In this document: one piece after another, positions 12,931-25,139 of the stretch
How positions within the stretch are numbered: position 1 is the stretch's first letter
How the letters are laid out: every line of letters starts with the position of its first letter
Assembly (NCBI RefSeq): GCF_029227915.1
Contig: NC_079876.1
Span: 38,113,828 to 38,177,827 of the forward strand
Length of the DNA: 64,000 bases
Reading direction: 5' to 3'
Origin: Hydractinia symbiolongicarpus
Taxonomy: Eukaryota > Cnidaria > Hydrozoa > Anthoathecata > Hydractiniidae
The notes under the pieces: model-generated
The model's input: only the letters and a program-made list of their open reading frames with translations
What the model was told of the DNA's origin: nothing
Databases searched by the model: none
Translations under genes and position numbers: made by a program

Positions 12931-15655
12931 TGAGTTTCGGCAATCATGTCAAATTAAGAACAATGTTATTTCTTGGAATCCAATTGTCTCATTTATTACA
13001 TTCATCAGGTCACAGTCCAAAGTTAGTTCAATTAAGTCCCACAGTCAATCGTTTCATTGTTAAAGGCGATGCAACCTAGTAATATCAGAAAAATATCGCT
13101 AAATTCATGTTGGTACGAATATGTGACGCAACCGTTGTAACTCAAACGGACTGACACCGTTAGAAAGTCAATGAAATGTAGTTTTTGAAACTGTCGCTAT
13201 TTCTTCAGGGCGCAATAACGGCTAGGATTGGTCCTACAGTAAAAAATGACTTATTTATCTAAATTCTTAAATGAAGCGCTACCACAGCGCCCAGTGTAAT
13301 CGCTGAATTCCGGCAATCATGTCAAGTTAAAAAGAATGTTATTTCTTGGAGTCCACTTGTCTCACTTATAACATTTATAAGGTCACAGTCCAAAGTTAGT
13401 TCAATTAAGTCCCACAGTCAATCGTTTCATTGTTAAAGGCGATGCAACCTAGTAATATCAGAAAAATATCGCTAAATTCATGTTGGTACGAATATGTGAC
13501 GCAACCGTTGTAACTCAAACGGACTGACACCGTTAGAAAGTCAATGAAATGTAGTTTTTGAAACTGTCGCTATTTCTTCAGCGCGCGATAACGGCTAGGA
13601 TTGGTGCCACAGTAAAAAAATGGCTTTTTCATCTTAATTCTTAAATGAAGCGCTACCACAGCGACCAGTGTAGTCGCTGAGTTTCGGCAATCATGTCATA
13701 TTAAGAGCAATGTTATTTCTTGGAGTCCAATTGTCTCATTTATCACATTCATCAGGTCACAGTCCAAAGTTAGTTCAATTAAGTCCCGCAGTGAATCGTT
13801 TCATTGTTAAAGGCGATGCAACCTAGTAATATCAGAAAAATATCGCTAAATTCATGTTGGTACGAATATGTGACGCAACCGTTGTAACTCAAACGGACTG
13901 ACACCGTTAGAAAGTCAATGAAATGTAGTTTTTGAAACTGTCGCTATTTCTTCAGGGCGCAATAACGGCTAGGATTGGTCCCGCAGCAAAAAAATGACTT
14001 TCTTATCTTAATTCTTGAATGAAGCGCTACCACAGCGCCCAGTGTAATCGCTCAGTTTCGGCAATCATGTCAAATTAAGAAGAATGTTATTTCTAAGAGT
14101 CCAATTGTCTCACTTTCATATTTATAAGGTCACAGTCCATACTCAGTTCAATTAATTCCCACAGTCAATCGTTTCGCTGTTAAAAGCCATACAACTTAGT
14201 AATACCTGAAAAATATCAAGAAATACATGTTGGTAGGAATATGTGACTCAAGCGTTGTAACTCAAACGGATTGATACTGTTAAAAAGTGAATGAAATGTA
14301 GTTTTTGAAACTGTCGCTATTTCTTCAGCGCGCGATAACGGCTAAGATTTGTCCCACAGTAAAAAAATGACTTTTTTATCTTAATTCTTAAATGAAGCGC
14401 TACCACAGCGCCAAGTGTAGTCGCTGAGTTTCGGCAATCATGTCAAATTAAGAACTATGTTATTTCTTGGAATCCAATTGTCTCATTTATTACATTCATC
14501 AGGTCACAGTCCAAAGTTAGTTCAATTAAGTCCCACAGTCAATCGTTTCATTGTTAAAGGCGATGCAACCTAGTAATATCAGAAAAATATCGCTAAATTC
14601 ATGTTGGTACGAATATGTGACGCAACCGTTGTAACTCAAACGGACTGACACCGTTAGAAAGTCAATGAAATGTAGTTTTTGAAACTGTCGCTATTTCTTC
14701 AGGGCGCAATAACGGCTAGGATTGGTCCCACAGTAAAAAATGACTTATTTATCTAAATTCTTAAATGAAGCGCTACCACAGCGCCCAGTGTAATCGCTGA
14801 GTTCCGGCAATCATGTCAAGTTAAAAAGAATGTTATTTCTTGGAGTCCACTTGTCTCACTTATAACATTTATAAGGTCACAGTCCAAAGTTAGTTCATTT
14901 AAGTCCCAACGTCAATCGCTTCATTGTTAAAGGCGATGCAACCTAGTAATATCGGAAAAATATCGCTAAATACATGTTGGTACGAATATGTGACCCCACC
15001 GTTGAAACTCAAACGGACTGACACCGTTAAAAAGTCAATGAAATATAGTTTTTGAAACTGTCGTTATTTCTTCAGCGCGCGATAACGGCTAGGATTGGTG
15101 CCACAGTAAAAAAATGGCTTTTTCATCTTAATTCTTAAATGAAGCGCTACCACAGCGACCAGTGTAGTCGCTGAGTTTCGGCAATCATGTCAAATTAAGA
15201 AGAATGTTATTTCTAAGAGTCCAATTGTCTCACTTTCATATTTATAAGGTCACAGTCCATACTCAGTTCAATTAATTCCCACAGTCAATCGTTTCGCTGT
15301 TAAAAGCCATACAACTTAGTAATACCTGAAAAATATCAAGAAAAACATGTTGGTAGGAATATGTGACTCAAGCGTTGTAACTCAAACGGATTGATACTGT
15401 TAAAAAGTCAAGGAAATGTAGTTTTTGAAACTGTCGCTATTTCTTCAGCGCGCGATAACGGCTAAGATTTGTCCCACAGTAAAAAAATGACTTTTTCATC
15501 TTAATTCTTAAATGAAGCGCTACCACAGCGCCAAGTGTAGTCGCTGAGTTTCGGCAATCATGTCAAATTAAGAACAATGTTATTTCTTGGAATCCAATTG
15601 TCTCATTTATTACATTCATCAGGTCACAGTCCAAAGTTAGTTCAATTAAGTCCCA
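12931..15655 (+). repeat. 7-monomer tandem duplication, copy 2 plus 111-bp overhang
   Basis: All private variants of copy 1 recur here at +2614, for example CCCGCAGTGAATCG at 13785, GACCCCACCG at about 14993 and AAGTCAAGGA at 15405. I saw no mismatch at the positions compared. Identity ends at 13041/15655: copy 1 continues ACAGTCAATCGTTTC while copy 2 continues AACGTCAATCGCTTC. The exchange point therefore lies in 12931-13041, downstream of the hairpin in an E monomer. Near-perfect identity implies a recent unequal exchange or, less likely, an assembly duplication. Confidence 0.87.
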
Positions 15656-18419
15656 ACGTCAATCGCTTCATTGTTAAAGGCGATGCAACCTAGTAATATC
15701 GGAAAAATATCGCTAAATACATGTTGGTACGAATATGTGACCCAACCGTTGAAACTCAAACGGACTGACACCGTTAGAAAGTCAATGAAATATAGTTTTT
15801 GAAACTGTCGCTATTTCTTCAGCGCGCGATAACGGCTAGGATTGGTGCCACAGTAAAAAAATGGCTTTTTCATCTTAATTCTTAAATGAAGCGCTACCAC
15901 AGCGACCAGTGTAGTCGCTGAGTTTCGGCAATCATGTCATATTAAGAGCAATGTTATTTCTTGGAGTCCAATTTTCTCATTTATCACATTCATCAGGTCA
16001 CAGTCCAAAGTTAGTTCAATTAAGTCCCACAGTCAATCGTTTCATTGTTAAAGGCGATGCAACCTAGTAATATCAGAAAAATATCGCTAAATTCATGTTG
16101 GTACGAATATGTGACGCAACCGTTGTAACTCAAACGGACTGACACCGTTAGAAAGTCAATGAAATGTAGTTTTTGAAACTGTCGCTATTTCTTCAGGGCG
16201 CAATAACGGCTAGGATTGGTCCCACAGCAAAAAAATGACTTTCTTATCTTAATTCTTGAATGAAGCGCTACCACAGCGCCCAGTGTAATCGCTCAGTTTC
16301 GGCAATCATGTCAAATTAAGAAGAATGTTATTTCTAAGAGTCCAATTGTCTCACTTTCATATTTATAAGGTCACAGTCCATACTCAGTTCAATTAATTCC
16401 CACAGTCAATCGTTTCGCTGTTAAAAGCCATACAACTTAGTAATACCTGAAAAATATCAAGAAATACATGTTGGTAGGAATATGTGACTCAAGCGTTGTA
16501 ACTCAAACGGATTGATACTGTTAAAAAGTCAATGAAATGTAGTTTTTGAAACTGTCGCTATTTCTTCAGCGTGCGATAACGGCTAAGATTTGTCTCACAG
16601 TAAAAAAATGACTTTTTCATCTTAATTCTTAAATGAAGCGCTACCACAGCGCCAAGTGTAGTCGCTGAGTTTCGGCAATCATGTCAAATTAAGAACAATG
16701 TTATTTCTTGGAATCCAATTGTCTCATTTATTACATTCATCAGGTCACAGTCCAAAGTTAGTTCAATTAAGTCCCACAGTCAATCGTTTCATTGTTAAAG
16801 GCGATGCAACCTAGTAATATCAGAAAAATATCGCTAAATTCATGTTGGTACGAATATGTGACGCAACCGTTGTAACTCAAACGGACTGACACCGTTAGAA
16901 AGTCAATGAAATGTAGTTTTTGAAACTGTCGCTATTTCTTCAGGGCGCAATAACGGCTAGGATTGGTCCCACAGTAAAAAATGACTTATTAATTGAAACT
17001 TTAAATGAAGCGCTACATCAGGGACCAGTGTAATCGCTGAGTTTAGGCAATCATGTCAAATTAAGACGAGTGCTATTTCTTGGAGTCCAATTTTTTCACT
17101 TATCACATTTATCTGGTCACAGTCAAAAGTTAGTTCAATTAAGTCCCACAGTCAATCGTTTCACTGTTAAAAGAGGTGCAACCTAGTAATATCAGATGAA
17201 TATCGCTAAATACATGTTGGTAGGAATATGTGACTCAAGCGTTGTAACTCAAACGGATTGATACTGTTAAAAAGTCAATGAAATGTAGTTTTTGAAACTG
17301 TCGCTATTTCTTCAGCGCGCGATAACGGCTAGGATTTGTCCCACAGTAAAAAAATGACTTTTTCATCTTAATTCTTAAATGAAGCGCTACCACAGCGCCA
17401 AGTGTAGTCGTTGAGTTTCGGCAATCATGTCAAATTAAGAACAATGTTATTTCTTGGAATCCAATTGTCTCATTTATTACATTCATCAGGTCACAGTCCA
17501 AAGTTAGTTCAATTAAGTCCCACAGTCAATCGTTTTATTGTTAAAGGCGATGCAACCTAGTAATATCAGAAAAATATCGCTAAATTCATGTTGGTACGAA
17601 TATGTGACGCAACCGTTGTAACTCAAACGGACTGACACCGTTAGAAAGTCAATAAAATGTAGTTTTTGAAACTGTCGCTATTTCTTCAGCGCGCGATAAC
17701 GGCTAAGATTTGTCCCACAGTAAAAAAATGACTTTTTTATCTTAATTCTTAAATGAAGCGCTACCACAGCGCCAAGTGTAGTCGCTGAGTTTCGGCAATC
17801 ATGTCAAATTAAGAACAATGTTATTTCTTGGAATCCAATTGTCTCATTTATTACATTCATCAGGTCACAGTCCAAAGTTAGTTCAATTAAGTCCCACAGT
17901 CAATCGTTTCATTGTTAAAGGCGATGCAACCTAGTAATATCAGAAAAATATCGCTAAATTCATGTTGGTACGAATATGTGACGCAACCGTTGTAACTCAA
18001 ACGGACTGACACCGTTAGAAAGTCAATGAAATGTAGTTTTTGAAACTGTCGCTATTTCTTCAGGGCGCAATAACGGCTAGGATTGGTCCCACAGTAAAAA
18101 ATGACTTATTAATTTAAACTTTTAAATGAAGCGCTACATCAAGGACCAGTGTAATCGCTGAGTTTAGGCAATCATGTCAAATTAAGACGAGTGCTATTTC
18201 TTGGATTCCAATTTTTTCATTTATCACATTTATCAGGTCACAGTCAAAAGTTAGTTCAATTAAGTCCCACAGTCAATCGTTTCACTGTTAAAAGAGGTGC
18301 AACCTAGTAATATCAGATGAATATCGCTAAATACATGTTGGTAGGAATATGTGACTCAAGCGTTGTAACTCAAACGGATTGATACTGTTAAAAAGTCAAT
18401 GAAATGTAGTTTTTGAAAC

Positions 18420-20661
18420 TGTCGCTATTTCTTCAGCGCGCGATAACGGCTAGGATTTGTCCCACAGTAAAAAAATGATTTTTTCATCTTAATTCTTAAA
18501 TGAAGCGCTACCACAGCGCCAAGTGTAGTCGTTGAGTTTCGGCAATCATGTCAAATTAAGAACAATGTTATTTCTTGGAATCCAATTGTCTCATTTATTA
18601 CATTCATCAGGTCACAGTCCAAAGTTAGTTCAATTAAGTCCCACAGTCAATCGTTTCATTGTTAAAGGCGATGCAACCTAGTAATATCAGAAACATATCG
18701 CTAAATTCATGTTGGTACGAATATGTGACGCAACCGTTGTAACTCAAACGGACTGACACCATTAGAAAGTCAATGAAATGTAGTTTTTGAAACTGTCGAT
18801 AATTTCTTCAGGGCGCAATAACGGCTAGGATTGGTCCTACAGTAAAAAATGACTTATTTATCTAAATTCTTAAATGAAGCGCTACCACAGCGCCCAGTGT
18901 AATCGCTGAGTTCCGGCAATCATGTCAAGTTAAAAAGAATGTTATTTCTTGGAGTCCACTTGTCTCACTTATAACATTTATAAGGTCACAGTCCAAAGTT
19001 AGTTCAATTAAGTCCCACAGTCAATCGTTTCATTGTTAAAGGCGATGCAACCTAGTAATATCAGAAAAATATCGCTAAATTCATGTTGGTACGAATATGT
19101 GACGCAACCGTTGTAACTCAAACGGACTGACACCGTTAGAAAGTCAATGAAATGTAGTTTTTGAAACTGTCGCTATTTCTTCAGCGCGCGATAACGGCTA
19201 GGATTGGTGCCACAGTAAAAAAATGGCTTTTTCATCTTAATTCTTAAATGAAGCGCTACCACAGCGACCAGTGTAGTCGCTGAGTTTCGGCAATCATGTC
19301 ATATTAAGAGCAATGTTATTTCTTGGAGTCCAATTGTCTCATTTATCACATTCATCAGGTCACAGTCCAAAGTTAGTTCAATTAAGTTCCACAGTCAAAC
19401 GTTTCATTGTTAAAGGCGATGCAACCTAGTAATATCAGAAAAATATCGCTAAATTCATGTTGGTACGAATATGTGACGCAACCGTTGTAACTCAAACGGA
19501 CTGACACCGTTAGAAAGTCAATGAAATGTAGTTTTTGAAACTGCCGCTATTTCTTCAGGGCGCAATAACGGCTAGGATTGGTCCCACAGCAAAAAAATGA
19601 CTTTCTTATCTTAATTCTTGAATGAAGCGCTACCACAGCGCCCAGTGTAATCGCTCAGTTTCGGCAATCATGTCAAATTAAGAAGAATGTTATTTCTAAG
19701 AGTCCAATTGTCTCACTTTCATATTTATAAGGTAACAGTCCATACTCAGTTCAATTAATTCCCACAGTCAATTGTTTCGCTGTTAAAAGCCATACAACTT
19801 AGTAATACCTGAAAAATATCAAGAAATACATGTTGGTAGGAATATGTGACTCAAGCGTTGTAACTCAAACGGATTGATACTGTTAAAAAGTCAATGAAAT
19901 GTAGTTTTTGAAACTGTCGCTATTTCTTCAGCGCGCGATAACGGCTAAGATTTGTCCCACAGTAAAAAAATGACTTTTTCATCTTAATTCTTAAATGAAG
20001 CGCTACCACAGCGCCAAGTGTAGTCGCTGAGTTTCGGCAATCATGTCAAATTAAGAACAATGTTATTTCTTGGAATCCAATTGTCTCATTTATTACATTC
20101 ATCAGGTCACAGTCCAAAGTTAGTTCAATTAAGTCCCACAGTCAATCGTTTCATTGTTAAAGGCGATGCAACCTAGTAATATCAGAAAAATATCGCTAAA
20201 TTCATGTTGGTACGAATATGTGACGCAACCGTTGTAACTCAAACGGACTGACACCGTTAGAAAGTCAATGAAATGTAGTTTTTGAAACTGTCGCTATTTC
20301 TTCAGGGCGCAATAACGGCTAGGATTGGTCCCACAGTAAAAAATGACTTATTAATTTAAACTTTTAAATGAAGCGCTACATCAAGGACCAGTGTAATCGC
20401 TGAGTTTAGGCAATCATGTCAAATTAAGACGAGTGCTATTTCTTGGAGTCCAATTTTTTCATTTATCACATTTATCAGGTCACAGTCAAAAGTTAGTTCA
20501 ATTAAGTCCCACAGTCAATCGTTTCACTGTTAAAAGAGGTGCAACCTAGTAATATCAGATGAATATCGCTAAATACATGTTGGTAGGAATATGTGACTCA
20601 AGCGTTGTAACTCAAACGGATTGATACTGTTAAAAAGTCAATGAAATGTAGTTTTTGAAAC
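18420..20661 (+). repeat. Complete canonical hexamer A-B-C-D-E-F, copy 2 (2242 bp)
   Basis: Phase marks at 18420 (A), 18794 (B), 19168 (C), 19542 (D), 19915 (E) and 20289 (F); the following A is at 20662. The order is the same as at 3110-5350, 15.3 kb upstream, which supports the hexamer as the ancestral HOR of block 1. The B monomer carries TGTCGATAATTTC instead of TGTCGCTATTTC; the same variant precedes the D monomer at 9085. Confidence 0.82.
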
Positions 20662-22156
20662 TGTCGCTATTTCTTCAGCGCGCGATAACGGCTAGGATTT
20701 GTCCCACAGTAAAAAAATGACTTTTTCATCTTAATTCTTAAATGAAGCGCTACCACAGCGCCAAGTGTAGTCGTTGAGTTTCGGCAATCATGTCAAATTA
20801 AGAACAATGTTATTTCTTGGAATCCAATTGTCTCATTTATTACATTCATCAGGTCACAGTCCAAAGTTAGTTCAATTAAGTCCCACAGTCAATCGTTTCA
20901 TTGTTAAAGGCGATGCAACCTAGTAATATCAGAAAAATATCGCTAAATTCATGTTGGTACGAATATGTGACGCAACCGTTGTAACTCAAACGGACTGACA
21001 CCGTTAGAAAGTCAATGAAATGTAGTTTTTGAAACTGTCGCTATTTCTTCAGGGCGCAATAACGGCTAGGATTGGTCCTACAGTAAAAAATGACTTTCTT
21101 ATCTTAATTCTTAAATGAAGCGCTACCACAGCGCCCAGTGTAATCGCTGAGTTCCGGCAATCATGTCAAGTTAAAAAGAATGTTATTTCTTGGAGTCCAC
21201 TTGTCTCACTTATAACATTTATAAGGTCACAGTCCAAAGTTAGTTCAATTAAGTCCCACAGTCAATCGTTTCATTGTTAAAGGCGATGCAACCTAGTAAT
21301 ATCAGAAAAATATCGCTAAATTCATGTTGGTACGAATATGTGACGCAACCGTTGTAACTCAAACGGACTGACACCGTTAGAAAGTCAATGAAATGTAGTT
21401 TTTTAAACTGTCGCTATTTCTTCAGCGCGCGATAACGGCTAGGATTGGTGCCACAGTAAAAAAATGGCTTTTTCATCTTAATTCTTAAATGAAGCGCTAC
21501 CACAGCGACCAGTGTAGTCGCTGAGTTTCGGCAATCATGTCATATTAAGAGCAATGTTATTTCTTGGAGTCCAATTGTCTCATTTATCACATTCATCAGG
21601 TCACAGTCCAAAGTTAGTTCAATTAAGTCCCACAGTCAATCGTTTCATTGTTAAAGGCGATGCAACCTAGTAATATCAGAAAAATATCGCTAAATTCATG
21701 TTGGTACGAATATGTGACGCAACCGTTGTAACTCAAACGGATTGATAATGTTAAAAAGTCAATGAAAAGTAGTTTTTGAAACTCTCGCTATTTTTTCAGT
21801 GCGCGATAACGGCTAGCATTGGTCCCACAGTAAAAAAATGGCTTTTTCATCTTAATCCTTAAATGAAGCGCTACCACAGCAACCAGTGTAGTCGCTGAGT
21901 TTCGGCAATCATGTCATATTAAGAGCAATGTTATTTCTTGGAGTCCAATTGTCTCATTTATCACATTCATCAGGTCACAGTCCAAAGTTAGTTCAATTAA
22001 GTCCCACAGTCAATCGTTTCACTGTTAAAAGAGGTGCAACCTAGTAATATCAGATGAATATCGCTAAATACATGTTGGTACGAATATGTGACCCAACTGT
22101 TTAAACTCAAACGGACTGACACCGTTAGAAAGTCAATGAAATGAAGTTCTTGAAAC

Positions 22157-25139
22157 TGTCGCTATTTCTTCAGCGCGCGCTAACGGCTAGGATTGGTCCC
22201 TCAGCAAAAAAGAAGTTTTTTATCTTAATTTTGAATTGAAGCGCCACCACAACGGCCGGTGTAATCGCTGAGTTCCGGCAATCATGTCAAATTAAGAAGA
22301 ATGTTATTTCTTGAATTCCAATTTTCTCATTTATCACATTAATCAGGTCACAGTCCAAAGTTAGTTCAATTAAGTCCTACAGTCAATCAATTCACTGTTA
22401 AAAGCGATGCAACCTAGTAATGTCAGATGAATATCGCTAAATACATGTTGGTACGAATATGTGACCCAACTGTTTAAACTCAAACGGACTGACACCGTTA
22501 GAAAGTCAATGAAATGAAGTTCTTGAAACTGTCGCTATTTCTTCAGCGCATGATAACGGCTAGGATTGGTCCCACGGTAAAATATGACTTTCTTATCTTA
22601 ATTCTTAAATGAAGCACTACCACAGCGCCCAGTGTAATCGCTGAATTTCGGCAATCATGTCAAATTAAGAAGAATGTTTTTTCTTGGAATCCAATTGCCT
22701 ACTTTATCACATTTATCAGGTCACAGTCCAAAGTTAGTTCAATTAAGTCCCACAGTCAATCGTTTAATTGTTTAAGGCGATGCAACCTAGGAATATCAGA
22801 AAAATATCGCTAAATTCATGTTGGTACGAATATGTGACGAAACCGTTGTAACTCAAACGGACTGACACCGTTAGAAAGTCAATGAAAAGAAATTTTTGAA
22901 ACTGTCGCTATTTCTTCATGGCGCGATAACGGCTACGATTGGTCCCACAGTAAAAAATGACTTATTAATTTAAATTTTTAAATAAAGCGCTACAACAGCG
23001 CCCAGTGTAAACGCTGAGTTTAGGCAATCATGTCAAATTAAGAAGAATGTTTTTTCTTGGAATCCAATTGCCTACTTTATCACATTTATCAGGTCACAGT
23101 CCAAAGTTAGTTCAATTAAGTCCCACAGTCAATCATTTCACTGTTAAAAGCGATGCAACCTAGTAATGTCAGATGAATATCGCTAAATACATGTTGGTAC
23201 GAATATGTGACCCAACCGTTTAAACTCAAACGGACTGACACCGTTAGAAAGTCAATGAAATGTAGTTTTTGAAACTGTCGCTATTTCTTCAGGGCGCAAT
23301 AACGGCTAGGATTGGTCCCACAGTAAAAAATGACTTATTAATTTAAATTTTTAAATGAAGCGCTACAACAGCGGTCAGTGTAATCGCTGAGTTTATGCAA
23401 TCATGTCAAATTAAGAAGAATGCTATTTCTTGGAGTCCAATTGTCTCATTTATCACATTCATGAGATCACAGTCCAAAGTTAGTTCAATTAAGTCCCACA
23501 GTCAATCGTTTCATTGTTAAAGGCGATGCAACCTAGTAATATCAGGAAAATATCGCTAAATTCATGTTGGTACGAATATGTGACGCAACCGTTGTAACTC
23601 AAACGGACTGACACCGTTAGAAAGTCAATGAAATGTAGTTTTTGAAACTGTCGCTATTTCTTCAGCGCGCGCTAACGGCTAGGATTGGTCCCTCAGCAAA
23701 AAATGAGTTTTTTATCTTAATTTTGAATTGAAGCGCCACCACAACGGCCGGTGTAATCGCTGAGTTCCGGCAATCATGTCAAATTAAGAAGAATGTTATT
23801 TCTTGAATTCCAATTTTCTCATTTATCACATTAATCAGGTCACAGTCCAAAGTTAGTTCAATTAAGTCCTACAGTCAATCAATTCACTGTTAAAAGCGAT
23901 GCAACCTAGTAATGTCAGATGAATATCGCTAAATACATGTTGGTACGAATATGTGACCCAACTGTTTAAACTCAAACGGACTGACACCGTTAGAAAGTCA
24001 ATGAAACGTAGTTTTTGAAACTGTCGCTATTTCTTCAGCGCATGATAACGGCTAGGATTGGTCCCACGGTAAAATATGACTTTCTTATCTTAATTCTTAA
24101 ATGAAGCGCTACCACAGCGCCCAGTGTAATCGCTGAATTTCGGCAATCATCTCAAATTAAGAAGAATGTTTTTTCTTGGAATCCAATTGCCTACTTTATC
24201 ACATTTATCTGGTCACAGTCCAAAGTTAGTTCAATTAAGTCCCACAGTCAATCGTTTAATTGTTTAAGGCGATGCAACCTAGGAATATCAGAAAAATATC
24301 GCTAAATTCATGTTGGTACGAATATGTGACGAAACCGTTGTAACTCAAACGGACTGACACCGTTATAAAGTCAATGAAAAGAAGTTTTTGAAACTGTCGC
24401 TATTTCTTCATGGCGCGATAACGGCTACGATTGGTCCCACAGTAAAAAATGACTTATTAATTTAAATTTTTAAATAAAGCGCTACAACAGCGCCCAGTGT
24501 AAACGCTGAGTTTAGGCAATCATGTCAAATTAAGAAGAATGCTATTTCTTGGAGTCCAATTTTTTCATTTATCACATTTATCAGGTCACAGACAAAAGTT
24601 AGTTCAATTATGTCCCACAGTCAATCATTTCACTGTTAAAAGCGATGCAACCTAGTAATGTCAGATGAATATCGCTAAATACATGTTGGTACGAATATGT
24701 GACCCAACCGTTTAAACTCAAACGGACTGACACCGTTAGAAAGTCAATGAAATGTAGTTTTTGAAACTGTCGCTATTTCTTCAGGGCGCGATAACGGCTA
24801 GGATTGGTCCCACAGTAAAAAATGACTTATTAATTTAAATTTTTAAATGAAGCGCTACAACAGCGGTCAGTGTAATCGCTGAGTTTATGCAATCATGTCA
24901 AATTAAGAAGAATGCTATTTCTTGGAGTCCAATTTTTTCATTTATCACATTTATCAGTTCACTGTCAAAAGTTAGTTCAATTAAGTCCCACAGTCAATCG
25001 TTTCACTGTTAAAAGCGGTGCAACTTAGTAATATCAGATGAATATCGCTGAATACATGTTGGTACGAATATATGACCAACCGTTGAAACTTAAACGGACA
25101 GACACCGTTAGAAAGTCAGTGAAATGTAGTTTTTGAAGC
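22157..25139 (+). repeat. Two consecutive G-H-I-J tetramers
   Basis: Units 22157-23648 and 23649-25139 have the same monomer order at a lag of about 1492 bp. Shared marks include TTGAATTCCAATTTTC (about 22311 and 23805), CACGGTAAAATATG and CCTAGGAATATCAG (about 22785 and 24281). In the first unit the I monomer has an H-type tail (TTGCCTACTTTATC), so it is a hybrid. These are the clearest full tetramers in the block. Confidence 0.78.
22968..22983. other. AT palindrome ATTTAAA-tt-TTTAAAT (I, J, M and S monomers)
   Basis: A perfect 7-bp inverted repeat with a 2-base centre, immediately upstream of the GCGCT hairpin. It occurs in the AT-rich segment of I, J, M and S monomers and of the last units in the window (for example near 63600). 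In A-E types the same place reads as a TTAATTCTTAAATG-like sequence and the symmetry is lost. It is an easily unwound segment; function unknown. Confidence 0.7.

Larger units (their letters stand above)
1..21782 (+). repeat. Block 1: hexameric higher-order repeat A-B-C-D-E-F (~2241 bp), rearranged
   Basis: Six recurrent types. A: GGATTTGTCCC with TAGTCGTTGAG. B: GACTTATTTATC with GAGTTCCGGC. C: TTGGTGCCACAG with ATGGCTTTTTC and CATATTAAGAGC. D: CACAGCAAAAAAATGAC with TTCTAAGAG. E: GGCTAAGATTTGTC. F: a TTAATT(T/G)AAAC stretch with CTACATCA(A/G)GGACC. Order by phase mark: A121 B495 C868 D/B1242 C1616 D1990 E2363 F2737 A3110 B3484 C3857 D4231 E4604 F4978 A5351 B5725 B6098 C/D6471 E6844 C7218 D7592 E7965 F8339 A/C8711 D9085 E9458 F9832 A10204 B10578 C10951 D11325 E11698 B12072 C/D12445 E12818 B13192 C13565 D13939 E14312 B14686 C/D15059 E15432 C15806 D16180 E16553 F16927 A17299 E17673 F18047 A18420 B18794 C19168 D19542 E19915 F20289 A20662 B21036 C21409. 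A slash marks a hybrid monomer. The mean period is 373.5 bp. Confidence 0.88.
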
